Shown one piece after another: positions 11,600 through 24,603 of a DNA stretch of 64,000 bases (positions are counted from its first letter, which is position 1; each line of letters begins with the position of its first letter). Below the pieces are notes generated by a model that was given only the letters and a program-made list of their open reading frames with translations, was not told the origin of the DNA and made no database searches. This stretch comes from Nymphaea colorata. Lineage: Eukaryota > Streptophyta > Magnoliopsida > Nymphaeales > Nymphaeaceae. The position numbers and the translations under genes were made by a program. The stretch covers positions 27,685,934 through 27,749,933 of the forward strand of contig NC_045138.2 in the NCBI RefSeq assembly GCF_008831285.2. The letters run 5' to 3'.

Positions 11600-14500
11600 A
11601 TGAGCACCAACCTGCATTTGAGGCGCGGAAGGCAGGAGAAAGGGTTCGATGTTGCGGAGAAGGTTGTGGTTGCTGTTAAGGCATCTAAAGAGATTCCAAA
11701 GACAGCACTTATCTGGGCTCTCACTCATGTTGTTCAGCCTGGGGACTGTATAACTCTCTTGGTGGTGGTTCCGGCACAAAGTTCAGGTACTGTGATCCCC
11801 CATTACTTCCTTCTTGTTCACTGTAGAAATTGTGGCTGGTTAGCTTGGCCGTTTTGCCGATGTGCTGTAGCTGGATTTAATGTTAGTCACCCTTGGGCCA
11901 GTGCGATAAAAATGGGTTTCCTTCTATAGCAGTAAAGTACGGGAGTAAGATTTTCACTGTTATGTAGTTGTTTATGGCTAGAAGATGGTTGTTTATTCCA
12001 TGCGAATGGGTGGTTGATGATTCGGCTGATGCTGAGGAGCTTCAAGTGTGGAAGGAAGTAATATTTAGCCATTCGGTACTTTAATTTTGGTAACCGAGAA
12101 CTTTGATTTTGTTAGATATGGGCTTTAATGAATAGTCAACATTTTTTTGCTCGGTCTTTCTTGGTGAGTATTTTTTTTTTCCTTTTTTGCAAAAGCAGTC
12201 TTTCTTAGAAAAAGTATCTTTTGATTTTAGGAAGTTATAAAAGATAATTTAAACAATATACAAATAATTGGTTCTTTGGAAATATAAATCAAATGAAATT
12301 TATAAAATATATAAAAAGTTTTGGAAAAAGCACTTACAATATATAAAGAAGAACCTCTTCTGGAATTTCACAATGGTGTCCTTTGGCAAATGCTGCGTTC
12401 AGTCAATATCTTCACGTTTCATCTAGTGTGACGATATCGGGTGATATTTATGTCTATCCCTTGGCTTAGTTAGCCTAGTATGCTCTCTGGTCTGAGTGTT
12501 GCCTATAATCTGCCATGAGGAGAGATGCGTCACGAATTCTATCTACATTTTAGAGGGACCTGCCAAGTCTGTGCCTTTATGTCATTTCCATGAGAAAAGA
12601 ATAAGCAATAATGAAGATTCCGGAGGTATAGTGTATACTGAATTGGAATATGTGAGGCCATAAGCTGATCGTGGGAAGGGCCTTATAATTGATATGATTT
12701 ATGTAACGTACGATTGTTCAGAATGAGTTTCACATCTAGGCTGCTTGTAAGTTCATTTGAAGTTCCTAACACTTTCTTGTCTGGTTGTCAAATCTGGTCT
12801 TGGTCTATCCCATTGTATTCCAGGTAAAAAGTTCTGGGGCTTCCCTAGGTTTGCTGGTGACTGTGCAAGCGGGCATAAGAAGTCTTCTCATCTGGGTACT
12901 ACTGCAGAGCATAAAAGTGAGATTACAGATTCATGTTCTCAGATGATGCTGCAGCTACAAGATGTTTATGATCCCAATAAGGTGAACAAAGTTTTCTTTC
13001 CCTCTGGTCTTTTCTTTCAATACTTTGAACTGTATTCGCTCAAAACACTTCCATCTGGCTCACCCCATTCAGCTGGTCTGGTGATTCCATAGCACTGGAA
13101 TTGGAATTGTAACTGCCTTTGGAGGTTATGCCTGCTTTGTGTCTAATGTTATAACTGTAACTGATATGTTTTATGTGAATGACCAAATTTTGTTGTATTG
13201 CTAGTTCATTTTTTCTAGTTTTATCCATTGGCAATTATATCTTCATGAGCAATTTTCCATGAGGAACACCTTACTTACAGGCACCGATGCTGCCAAATGA
13301 TGTTAATCAGAATTTTCATCATGGTGCAGATAAACATCAAGATAAAGATAGTCTCTGGGTCTCCCTGTGGTGCTGTGGCTGCTGAAACCAAGAGAGCGCA
13401 AGCAAACTGGGTCATATTGGACAAGTAATATTTAATTATAAAATTTTTGTCATAGTTTGTCCCATGTAAAGTGTTATGGATGCTACTTAATTTCTTAGCG
13501 AATTATAATCATTTTTATTCATTTTCTGAACTGAGTAATATCAGGTTTTTTTTTTTTTTGGGCTCTCTAAATTTCCAACTTTTGCTCATCTGTTGATCTT
13601 ATAATTCAATCTTTTTCTTTCGTAAAGGCAGCTAAAGCAAGAAGAAAAACACTGTGTTGAGGAGCTGCAGTGTAATATTGTGGTTATGAAACGATCACAG
13701 CCAAAAGTTCTCCGCCTCAATTTAGCTGGATCCCCAAAAACAAAAGCCCATTCCGCATCTGCTTTGTCCTCTGAGCTGGAGAGCTCTGAGATTACTTCCA
13801 AAAGTCTTTCCAATCAATCGAGTGCTTTAAGAGCGCCAGTGGTGACTCCGACAAGCACTCCAGATGTTGGGACCTCATTTACCACTACTGAAGCTGGGAC
13901 GGGAATTTCCTCAATGTCAAGTTCAGATCCTGGAACATCTCCCTTTGCTACTGGACACAAGGGTGGTTTGTCCTTGAAAAAGGAATTGGCGGCAAATGGT
14001 GATGAAGCAAGTGAATCTGGAGAACCGGGAATATATTCTGATTCAGAAAGTGGTAGTTCAGGTCCAGTCTCAACAAGTTTAGAATTCCAATATTGGACTT
14101 CTGGTCATAGATCCTCATCAAAACGAGACAAGAGTTCATATTTTAACAATACAACTACAACTGCCACAACAAAAGCACTCCTTGAGAAAATATCAAATAT
14201 GGAAATTGGTTCTGCTGGGAAGACAAATTATCAGACAGATTCAACTTTATCAACTAATGTTAGAGAAGCAATTTCTTTGTCAAGAAATGCTCCTCCAGGC
14301 CCTCCTCCACTTTGCTCAATATGTCAACACAAAGCACCGGTGTTTGGAAAACCTCCTAGGTCGTTCAGCTACGCAGAACTGGAGCTTGCAACTGGTGGGT
14401 TTTCACATGCAAATTTTCTAGCAGAAGGCGGATTTGGCTCTGTTTACCGAGGAATTTTGCCTGATGGACAAGCCATTGCTGTCAAGCAGCACAAACTGGC

Positions 14501-17066
14501 AAGCTTCCAAGGGGATCTGGAGTTCTGCTCTGAGGTAGAAGTTCTTAGCTGTGCACAACACCGAAATGTTGTGATGCTGATTGGCTTCTGTATAGAGAAC
14601 AGGAGAAGATTGTTGGTTTATGAGTATATCTGCAATAGGTCGCTGGATTACCATCTCTATGGTAACACATCTATCCTCCGCTTGTGAAAGTACAGTTGTA
14701 TTCAATAATTATTATTATTATTAAGTAGTGGTAGGATTAGTATTGTTTTCGTCAGCAACAGCAAATTTCAGGAGAGAAGACAACTGGAATGCTGATGCTT
14801 CTAGTTTGAAAAAGGAAGTCAAAATCGTTGTTTTATTAGCTGTGTGCTGTGGCAAAGTCTTCCACGGTTCCACCTTTTTCAATTAGCTTCTAGTATGACT
14901 GCAAAATTCATTGAGCCCACATGTTTCAAATAACTTGTGAAATTTCTCCTTCTTGATTTGTTTTTAGCCATTTAGCCCATATCTGGCTCACTTTTTTACC
15001 ACACTTCTTCTAAGTTTCTAATGTGACTGATTTCTTTTCTTGCCGCTGTTGTCATCTGCAGGGGATAGCAAAGAGCCATTGGAATGGCCTGCTCGACAAA
15101 AGATTGCAATTGGTGCTGCTCGAGGATTGCGGTATCTACATGAAGAATGTAGAGTTGGCTGCATAGTTCATCGTGATATGAGGCCAAACAACATTCTTAT
15201 CACCCACGATTTTGAACCTTTGGTATGTCTGCTTTTGATTTTCTTTTAATATTTTTGTGATTCATCAAATTGCACCAACTGCATTTTTTTAGCTTTAGGG
15301 TTTAGTTATCTGCTATTTATGTTGACAGGCAGATACTCCAGTTAATGCTAGGTGAAATTCATAAAACATCCTGCTTTACTTGAATCCAAAAGTATTTCTT
15401 CCTCAATTTCCATTAATCATGATTTTTTCACTTTATAATTTAGTTCTTAGCTCTCTAAGCTGAAAATCATCTTTCCAGTTAATGACAAAGTTCTAAACAA
15501 AATTAGCTGTACTTTGACTTCCTTTGTGTTGTTTTAAGATTCAGCAATTAGATTTAACAATGCATATAATAGTTTTTCATAATAAGCAGTCCACTATAAG
15601 GTTTTCCTGATTTTTTGTGTCAGTTCAGTGGCAAAATCTAATCCCCGGATCTTTAACTATGTCATGTCAAATCAAAATTCTTCCCAAACCGCACTAAAGA
15701 ACAAAGGGCATTCAAATGTGCAAAACTTGCCCAGTTCGCACATGGCTTAGCAGTAGCTGGTATAAATGTTGCTATTTTCGTGACATTATGACTTTCCTTA
15801 CCCTTACCCGTTTTTCTGTAAACACAGTACTATCAGTGTCTGATCCTTAACTCTGTTCTACTTTCCCAGTTGCATTGCCATTATTGCCTTGTTATCTGTT
15901 CCCTGCCCTGGCATTACTTGCAAAAAGAACAAATCTCAACGAGACTAATTATTATTTTGTTACTGGTGAAGGTTATAGTGTGCAGCCTACGAGTCTTTTC
16001 AGGCGACAATATTTCACTCATCTTCCATGTTTATTCTTTTTATCCGTTTCTTGGTGTGCGTTCTTGACTTGCTTGCCAGATTCTTCAGTTATTGATCAAG
16101 TAAACCTTTTCAGGTAGGTGATTTTGGCTTGGCAAGATGGCAGCCGGATGGTGATCGAGGAGTGCATACGCGAGTAATAGGGACCTTTGGGTAAGCGCAT
16201 GCATGTGTGTGTATGCCTAAACTTTAGTTGGTTCTGGACATGTTTCTAACTAAAATCACTGTATGGAATAAAGGTACCTAGCGCCAGAGTATGCCCAGAG
16301 TGGCCAAATTACGGAGAAGGCAGATGTATACTCATTTGGAGTTGTTTTAATGGAACTTGTTACAGGGCGGAAAGCTGTTGACATACATCGCCCCAAAGGC
16401 CAACAGTGCCTCACAGAATGGGTAACAGATCTAGTCAGTAGATTCACCCCTAATAGGTCTCACTATTGTTATTACTCACTAAATGTTTCTGAATCATATT
16501 GTTCATTATTGTGACCTGCTGGTTCTGGTTGTGCTTGTATTGCCATCATTCGTTTATGCTTACAATGTGCCCGTCGTTATAATACATGCTCAGGCGCGCC
16601 CTTTGTTAGACGAACAAGCTATTGACGAATTAGTGGACCCAAGATTGGGAAGCCGATTTTCAGAACATGAAGTCCTTTGTATGTTGCATGCTGCATCACT
16701 GTGCATCCAGAGGGATCTACATTCAAGACCTCGTATGTCTCAGGTGATATGTTCATCCCAAAAAGCTTATCTTAGTGCCCATATTGCTCCATGTCGTTTT
16801 TATGTACTTAGCTCGCCTTTTCTCACATTCCACTCCTCTACTGCAAATAGGTTCTCCGAATTTTAGAGGGCGATGTGATGATGGAGGCTGGTTTTCTGCC
16901 ACTGCAATCCTTGGATCCGTTGCCCATTGAAAGGGGAAGCAGAAGGATGCGGGACGAGCAACAGCAACAGCAGAACAGTGGACCGATCATGGAGGAGACT
17001 ACTTCAGCATCTGGCGTGGACATGTCATACAGGTCTCTCAGAACTTTTTACTGGGATCATGAGTAG
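11600..17066 (+). CDS. USP-like / receptor-like cytoplasmic protein kinase (SELMODRAFT_444075 / At3g13690 type)
   Basis: Nine coding exons give 741 residues: 11600-11786, 12824-12981, 13330-13424, 13628-14661, 15062-15222, 16114-16190, 16274-16421, 16594-16743 and 16851-17066; every phase closes. Residues 1-180 form a universal-stress-protein-like N-terminal part ([20 protein letters not shown], then [18 protein letters not shown]). A Ser/Thr-rich linker follows. The kinase domain runs from about 400 to 690: glycine loop GGFGSV near 414-419, lysine K433 in AVKQ, HRD at 528-530, DFG at 548-550, and APE (LAPEYAQSG) near 574-576. There is no signal peptide or membrane segment, so a cytoplasmic location is likely. 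The catalytic loop reads HRDMRPNN, so the usual lysine two residues after the Asp is arginine (R532). Family members are often named inactive kinases, but Asp, Asn, DFG and the VAIK lysine are all present, so activity is open. The length matches the roughly 750-residue Arabidopsis relatives. Confidence 0.93.
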
Positions 17067-17600
17067 ATGAGGCGCGTCTCGTGTGACGATCTTTAAAGCC
17101 CGACTGAAGTGAAGCTTGAATGCCCTGCGGAGCCCGAGTCTTCTTCACGTCATTTGGCTGCTTGGTTTGACCTCCGACCTCTCGTAAAGGCCTGAGGTTA
17201 GCTTCAGTTATCGACTTTGGTGAATTAGTCCCAATTTTGCTCCATATATTTTCCATGTACAGCGTGATTAAGCCGAAGTGCTAATGAGCAGTATCTATTT
17301 TAGGACTCTCTCGAGATTGTTGAATTGCAGAGCCTGGGAATATTCCTTTGTGTTCTTTTGAATCCATCCAGGGACCTTTTTTACGAAAGATCTCTCCGAG
17401 GGTCAGACAATTTAATGGGGTTCCCTAGAAAGAGTTGTCAACTCTCTGTATCTCATCACGGTTACTCCATGGCCGATCGGCAATTAATAATGGGTGTATA
17501 TAAAGGGTTTCAGTGTGTTTTTCAACAGAACAGACTTTGTCCAAGTTTTAGTTCAAATGTAACCAGTAATCGATTATCTTGACTTTGCATCGAAAATCGA
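17067..17600 (+). other. Probable 3' untranslated region of the kinase gene
   Basis: After the TAG at 17,064-17,066 there is no further exon of the family. The sequence stays mixed in composition until about 17,600. No canonical AATAAA could be tied to a cleavage site, so the end is a guess. Confidence 0.3.
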
Positions 17601-19025
17601 TTATTTTGAAACTAAACCCAGAGATCTTGTCTGACTACTTGGCAAATCTGACAAGACCCACTTGTGCCCCCGCGGGAGCTCTTGATCTTCAGATCTAAGA
17701 AAATCTGCTGCCCACTATGGGACTCCTCCCATACGAGAATTTTTTTGGAACAGTACTTACTATAAAGCAATGTTGCCGGCCTGAAGAGAGGTGCGCTCTC
17801 TAGGTTACCTTTTATTTGAAGCAGAGGAAACTACTTTGCAATAGTTAACAGGTAAAGAAATCATGCAACATTGAAATTTCTTGGAGAAATAGGGTGGGTA
17901 CATGTATTAACTGAGTCTGATGCTTTCAGCCTTCACTAATTTCTACCACTCAAAAAGGAAAGGCTTCACTAGTTCCACTACAAGCACCTATGGACAAAAA
18001 AAAAAAAATTACAGGCAGGGTTTGGATTCATCGTCATGAAGATCCTAAATAACCAGCGTAAGTCTATGACTGCCATCATTGTTTTGTCACTGGAAGTAGT
18101 AATATTTCGACAACATGCCAGTCTCAAATGAACATCTTCAATTAGAGGACATTTCAATAAATTATTTGCATACATTAGCCGTATAATATGTTAAACAAGT
18201 TCCATTATTGAATTACAAACTCGCGGAGTTGAATTAAGCACCTACTCAAATTCGGCTTAAACAAAAAGCTTTCTTTGTGACATACAAGCTCGACTTTATG
18301 AACTACACCAAGAGCCTAAGGACGCGGAGTCGAATGTAATACGAAAAGCTTGGCCTGTTTGCCAGCCTTAAGAGAGAAATCGTAGTTGTCAGTAAGGTTT
18401 CGAGGAATTGGAGCGAGAAATTCAGTCATGACAGCATTGGAGAATATTGGAAAATTTGCCGGCAGCAGCCTCGGTTCAAATTTTTAAAACACGCAGAAAG
18501 CTCTGCCGCAGACCAACATTCGACACGTAGCAATCCTCCTCTGAATTCTTCAAGACGTCTTTATGACAGAAATATTGTTAAACTCGCTGTTTAATAGCAC
18601 ACAGACTGTTCAAGAGCACTAAATTTATACATCATCAGGAAATCAACGGTACCCCAATCAAGAGAAATGTGGCTGCTAATATTAAGAAAAGGGTGAACAT
18701 GCACAAAAAAAGAAAAGACACGTCTAGAAAAGAAGAAAGCAAGCACAAATGATGATCAACACAAATAATTGACGAGATAATGAGTCCAAACTCAAAGACT
18801 AACGCTTTGGTTATAACAACTCCTAAAGACCTTCTAACCATGAACGCTAGATCAAAATTGAACACAAGTTCAAGCAACAGATAGAAAAAGACAACAGTTT
18901 GAATATACATCATTGAAAACAGTTTTAGATACAGGAAGCCTCATTATTCGTGTGGATCCTTGCATCAACTCCTTAAAAGACGGAATGGAAGAAATAAAGA
19001 AACAAGCATCCGACATTGACAAGTT
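17601..19025. other. Intergenic or 3' flanking sequence between two convergent genes
   Basis: The kinase gene (+) and the RGG gene (-) converge here. Part of 18,600-19,025 is probably the 3' untranslated region of the RGG gene. The frame at 18,635-18,913 on the minus strand is hydrophobic but matches no family I recognise. Nothing else stands out. Confidence 0.4.
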
Positions 19026-22000
19026 CTACTTTCCACCAAGTGTGGGGAACTGCCCTGGATCTTCAATAGAAGGAGCAGCTGGTGCATTCAGACTGCCACC
19101 AGCAAAGCCCCCTCTAAACCCTCCACGATCACCACGTCCCCTCCCACGACCTCTTCCTCCACTGTAGTACCTTTCTCCTTCAGCTGGCTTTAAGAATTCA
19201 TTGATACTAAGGGCCTGTCAAGGGGATCAAAAATTGAAATAAATAGAAGATAGCCATGGCATGCAAAATAACTAAAGGAATGCATGCTTGAAAACGTGAC
19301 AAATATCGAAGAACAAATTAAGTTTATTCAATTAAGCTTCATAGCATGGTGACATTATCCATCTTCCATGTCACATTGCTGCAGGTGAGACTTGAGAACA
19401 CATAGCACTTTCAGGTAAGTTAGGGATCTGTTGCAATGGCAATTGCCCTCTCCACAAGAATCTTTGGCAGAAGATATGATAAGCTTATTGCCAGTGGCAG
19501 AGAAACATGTAGGCATGTGTGGGGCACTTGCCCACATGGTTCCACCAAAATTTATACAAATTTCAGGCTCCACCACTGCCTACTGCAGTCCTCCATACAC
19601 AAATGAAGCTAGAGCTATTGATTCAGTTTGCAATAGCGTTGATGTAGATGTGTGAATTGTCAGCATGATTCATATTGTCAGCACAATGCACAATGCTGGT
19701 TCATGAAATGAAACTAATGAATTCAGAAGTGGTTCTTGAGAGAAGTCCAAGCTTTTAAGACCAGCCAGGCTTGCTGCAACAGTGAATTATTTCGCAATGC
19801 ATACATTATGCCAAAAACATGCAATAAATATGACTGTGCCACGTACCTTTTTCATTCTCTCTTCCTTGTCATAACTTTCCTTCCGTTTATTCAAATCTTT
19901 CTCGGACCCCTATGAGACACCAATATAAAACAATCAAAACAAGGAAACTTGTAAAAAATGACCATCAAACAGCTCAACTAAAAAGACATTTTGGTTACTA
20001 CAGTTAAGCCTTATAGAACAAGAAAGTGGACTGACCAATTTAATAAATACATCATCATTTCCTTTCTTCAGCGAGAGTTGTTGCATAGACTCAAGCTCTT
20101 TGTCTAGGACAACCTTCCTCTCCTCAGCCTTCGTTGCAAGTAAAGCTTTTCTCTTTTCCTCTAAGATCTTTTCATACTCTTCAAGAGTCATTTCCTTTTA
20201 ATAAAAAAAGCCAGAGATTCAGAAATTATGTACTCAAAGTTTCAGAGAAAAACAAAAAACAGATATGTAATGCAAATGCAACTGAATGTCAATAAGCAAG
20301 CACAAGCACTAGCTTGAAATGCTGTCAAATGCCAGTTACTAGTAGACAATAACTAAGAGGCACAAGAATATAAGTAATAGAAATACAGCTTACTAACAAT
20401 AGATTTGAATGGCCAGTTCGACATCAGATATCGCAAAATCCATCAGAAAATAACATGAACGTACTGCTGTCAAATCCCAACTACTGGAGAATGGCCAGTT
20501 CGACGTCAGATAGGATAATATCAGAAAATCCATCAGAAATAATATGAACGTATTAAATTTGGAAACAAATATATGGGATAAAAAAGAATACAAACTTCTA
20601 TACTCTTCTCTACAGCCTTTTGTTATTTCTTTCCAACAATAATTTTGATTTTCAAATATCTTATGGACATTAATACTGTTAGATGGATCAGTCCCACAAT
20701 TTCATTTATAAGACAACAGTTCAGTCTGGTGTGAAGAATTGGAACTGGAAGTAACAGCCTTGAATGAAAACATGGGAAAATCTCAGAACCTGCTTGAAGC
20801 TGGTATTGAAGAGCTCCAGGATCTAGAAAACAAACAAAACTCCGAGTCATCAACATAAATCTATGTACCAGAAACTCACTTCTAAGAGGGTTTTGAGAGT
20901 TCAGATCAGCAATACACGGATCTGATGTGGTATCTACTTGGCATGAGCACCATGTCTGTTTTGGCAAAGCAAGTGTCCAACATCCTAAAAAGCTGAGGAT
21001 CCCATACATTAACTGCCCCAAGATTGTGAACGTCAGAACAGAAGGGGTTTCATTCTGAGATCCATGGGTCTCCAATCTTCAGTACTGAGTAACAAGACTC
21101 AAAAGCACCCTAATTCTGATAACCAAGGCCATCAGAAGTGATCCACCAGGAAAAGATAAAACCAAAATATATCTTTATTCCACATTAATGGAGTCCTTGC
21201 AGACCCAAATATTTGGTAATACAGAATAGATCATAGGAGCACAGTGAATAGAAAACATAAAATAGCAAAGGAGTTACCTTATCCTCTGGCTCCTTTTCTT
21301 CTGCTTCATTAGAAGCATCTTCTTTGTTTGCCTCTCCAGGAACATTTTCATTCTCCGGCTGCTTTTCAGGTGTCATGCTCTTCTCTTCAGTAGTTGCAAG
21401 CTCCTCTGTTGCTCTGAATCATTAATAGCAATTGCACAATAAATAACATTCTTAGCCCATGGTCAGAAAATGCATTAATCAATATAACCAGCACATGAAT
21501 ATTTTGTACAGGATAGAAGGCACTCATACACATGAAAAACAATAGCATGCATGTGAAGAGTTACTCAACTGGATAAAAGTTTCATCAGCTGGAGTTCCCC
21601 AATTTCCTCGACCTGATCCCTCCCGTTTAAGTTCGGTGCCACGACCTGTTCCACTACGGCGCTCAAATTGCCTTCTTGGACGTTGAGAATCACCTGTCTC
21701 TCCATTTCCATAACCACCACGACGACCACCACGGTAAGGAGGACGAGGTCCACCATAGCCACCACGACCCCTTTCAGAAGGCCTTCCCACTTCTCCATCT
21801 TCACCCAAATTTGAGCCTCCTGTGAACCCATTGTTATAGGAACCTTCATTCGAACTGAAATCCCTAAACTGCCCACCTCCATGGCCTCCACCACGTCCAA
21901 CCCCACGGCCACCTCGACCACCACGACCAGAAGAAGGTTCATTCCTAGTCTCCCTCACTGTTAATTATGCAGTTTATGAATTAATTTGTTAAACAGTAAG

Positions 22001-23564
22001 AAAAGTTCTGCAACCAAAATAAGAGCAGACTGCATTGCCCGAAGATGTTAATTGTATAGGTATTGAATCTATTGATCTACACCAGAGAAGAACTAACACA
22101 CTGGCAGGCGTGAAGTTATGCAGTGCTAGAACTGAATTTTCAGCCTTCCAGGAAGAACCATTCTCCCAAAGAAATCAAACAAGGTATTCTTCATAAACAG
22201 ATGAAGAATTTGCACAAAGCAATGGGACAGATCTGTCAAAAGTTTCTCAAGCCTGGATCCAACTGACAATAATATCCTATGTTATTTACTCATAAGAATA
22301 TCATTCAGTTCTTATAAGTATTCAATCAAATTAGATTCACTTTGATCTCTCCTACCACAAGACCGATGGACAATCTGTGGTTGACAAGGCTTCCACCATC
22401 TCGCGTACACATAGAATTGAACTAACAGACTCTTTACCTCCCTAACAACATGCGAAGCTCTCATTTTCCTTACTAACTTTCATCAAGAACATTCTTAGAG
22501 TTAACAAACTCATACAAATGAATAAATGCCTGAAGCTAGCAATCCAGCCGAAAGTAGATGATGCAGTTTCATGTTAAGTTCCGTAGAATAGGATAATCTA
22601 CTAAAGCAACAATCTCATCCTAACTAGAACCCATGATTGCCCGAGCTTCCTAGGCTCACGAGCAACGCCATCAAATGTCAAGACCCCGTGACCACCAAAC
22701 CGTCAACCACAATCCAGCAATTCTATGGGACAGTGGTACCAAAACTGAACCAATGTGCTTGAAAAAAACACGGACATAATCACATAAACACAATGATAAT
22801 GTGAACGCATGCCCACACGGACTTCTTCAAACATAATTGGATAATTCTATAGCAATATTAAGACAAGAGACACAAACGAAAACCCACCAAGCCACGTGAA
22901 AAGCAAAGCACCAGGCAATTCAGAAACAAACACGCCAACTTCTAAAATAAAATCTACACTAAACTCTGCACGAGAAAATGCATTACCAAGTGATTTGCTA
23001 AACTAAATAAGGGAGAAGACTAATCAAAAAGTCGAACTTTCACCAATTTTGGAGCCGAAAAATGCACCATGAGAATCGAGCGAACGACTAAGAAGAGCAG
23101 AGCAGTCCATGGAACAAGCATTGCACAAGAAAGCAATAAGAGGTGCAAAAGGGAAAGACTTTAGAGCCCCTCACGGAACGCCTCCATACCGTATAAATTA
23201 CTTAAGAATACTAAAGCAAAAATCCAATGAAACTCATAACAACAACAAACTTCGGCCAATTTACCAAGGCACAAAAATGTGCTGCAATAGCCAGCAACAA
23301 ATTCAATAACAATGGCTCCATTCGCAAAAAAAGACGAAAACCAACACAAAAGGACAATTCAACCAAATGTAATTCGTAGAAGTTCCACTCACCAGCCTGT
23401 GCCGGAGGCAGTGGCTTTGTGGGGAGTTTCGCCGCTGCCGTAGGCGCGGCCTTCTTGCCTCCAGCCGGCGCGGCAGCCGCCGCAGCCGTCGCCTTAGCAA
23501 TGAGCTGCGATGGATCGTCGTTGTCATTGTCGCCGAGCAGATCGAAAGGGTTGCCAGTTGCCAT
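19026..23564 (-). CDS. RGG-repeat nuclear RNA-binding protein (HABP4/SERBP1/Stm1-like)
   Basis: Six coding exons on the minus strand give 368 residues: 23564-23393, 21957-21570, 21413-21278, 20194-20036, 19909-19847 and 19214-19026. The start MATGNPFDLLGDNDNDDPSQ is the family's conserved N-terminus. An alanine/proline stretch ending KPLPPAQAVRE follows, then arginine/glycine repeats, then the conserved RRQFERRSGTGRG and GSGRGNWGT block. An acidic stretch follows (EEKEPEDK), then the HABP4 core EMTLEEYEKILEEKRKALL with SMQQLSLKKGNDDVFIKL. A second RG-rich tail ends FPTLGGK. Plant members (At4g16830, At4g17520, At5g47210 type) bind mRNA and ribosomes and are found in nucleus and cytoplasm. Length fits the 350-370 residue norm. 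Intron 1 is about 1.4 kb. The exon 2 donor is the weak CA|GTTGAG; it is the one that keeps frame into ATEEL, whereas a better-looking GTAACT two bases on would shift frame. Confidence 0.93.
19488..19585. repeat. Fold-back element inside the last intron of the RGG gene
   Basis: The left side reads GCCAGTGGCAGAG and the right side GGCTCCACCACTGCC, near-inverted to each other. The interior includes GTGTGGGGCACTTGCCCACA, itself a local palindrome. A related phrase, TGTGGGC-ATTGCC, occurs near 24,160 and near 46,455, so the end sequence is repeated in the window. It is probably a small non-autonomous DNA element remnant. Confidence 0.4.
20409..20568. repeat. 82-bp tandem duplication in intron 3 of the RGG gene
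   Basis: ATGGCCAGTTCGACATCAGA begins at 20,409 and ATGGCCAGTTCGACGTCAGA at 20,491. Both are followed by AAAATCCATCAGAAA and then ATGAACGTA. The spacing is 82 bp. The second copy has a few inserted bases (GGATAATA). A third, more diverged partial unit (CTGTCAAATGCCAGTTACTA) lies near 20,320. Confidence 0.7.
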
Positions 23565-23746
23565 CCTCCTCCTGTACAAAGACGGAGAGAGAGAGGGAAA
23601 GAGAAAGATAAATATAGAGAAGGAATGAGACAGAGCTCGGATCGGTCACTCGGACCCTAATTCCGATGGCCACCCATGGCAGAGTTTGCACAGCGCCTCC
23701 TCACTGCAGAAACCCTAGCATTCCAACCCACTACCAGTTAGGTGTT

Positions 23747-23780
<34 letters not shown>

Positions 23781-23790
23781 CTAGCCGCCC
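23565..23790 (-). promoter_or_regulatory. 5' leader/proximal promoter of the RGG gene with GA tract and two telo-box motifs
   Basis: Upstream of the RGG start codon the plus strand carries AAACCCTAG at 23,710-23,718 and again at 23,776-23,784. Between them is a (GA)n run at 23,749-23,775, which is (CT)n on the coding strand. AAACCCTA telo-boxes are known from promoters and leaders of plant genes for the translation machinery, often with CT-rich sequence near the transcript start. That fits a ribosome-associated protein. The transcript start is not determined. Confidence 0.5.
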
Positions 23791-24603
23791 TCGGATCGGC
23801 CTCATATAGAAGCCTCATCCATTTGTTGCTGCTGCTTCTGTTTCAATCCCTTTATTCTTTTCTGGTAATATTTTTTAAAAGGAAAAAGTATTATTTTCTC
23901 TTTCACTTCTTTGCTCAAGGTCCGAACTGGCCTCAGACACAAAATATTATAATCATACCCTCTAAAGCCTGGAGAAAGGAATTTGAAGTTCTAATATCCA
24001 AATCCTAGTATCTAAAAACGTGAGGATCTAAAGTAGTCAAGAAAGAAAAATATGGTTAACGCCATAGAACAATACACAAATCAAAAAAATGGATCCTCAA
24101 TCAAGCAAAGATAAGTCATTACATGTTCCAAGCCTAGTGATGGAGTCACATGTGGTCTTGTGTGGGCGATTGCCTACACTAGCACTCAAAGATGCTTTTA
24201 TTTTTATGTTGTTGCTTTCAAATATTTGATTATTTGTATATATTGGTGTTCCTTGAAGGAAGCACAAAAAGTTTCGAATTAATCATCCTTTCTGCCGACG
24301 GTTCGTTCACCATGATCATGCGATTTGGCGGCAACGGTCATATATATTGCCTTCCTTCTTAGGGATATGTCTGCCTCTTTTTTCAATTGATTAATGGTTT
24401 CTTGCAAGGGGAAAAGGTTTTCCTTGCAACTAAGTTTTAGTCGTACAAAACTTTGGAACAATAAATCTTAGAGGCAAAGTAATCTCCGCTCATCATAATT
24501 ATTCATTCATAATCCATGCAGATCTCTATAAAAGAATGCATCCCATTGGATCTAGCAACAAAAACGACTTTTATAACCAGTTTGCCTCCTCCATCCATCC
24601 AGT

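Noticed and set aside
21565-21942. 125-codon frame overlapping the RGG exon
   Set aside because: It is a shifted reading of the RG-repeat exon; the Val/Met-rich product is the shadow of Gly/Arg codons.
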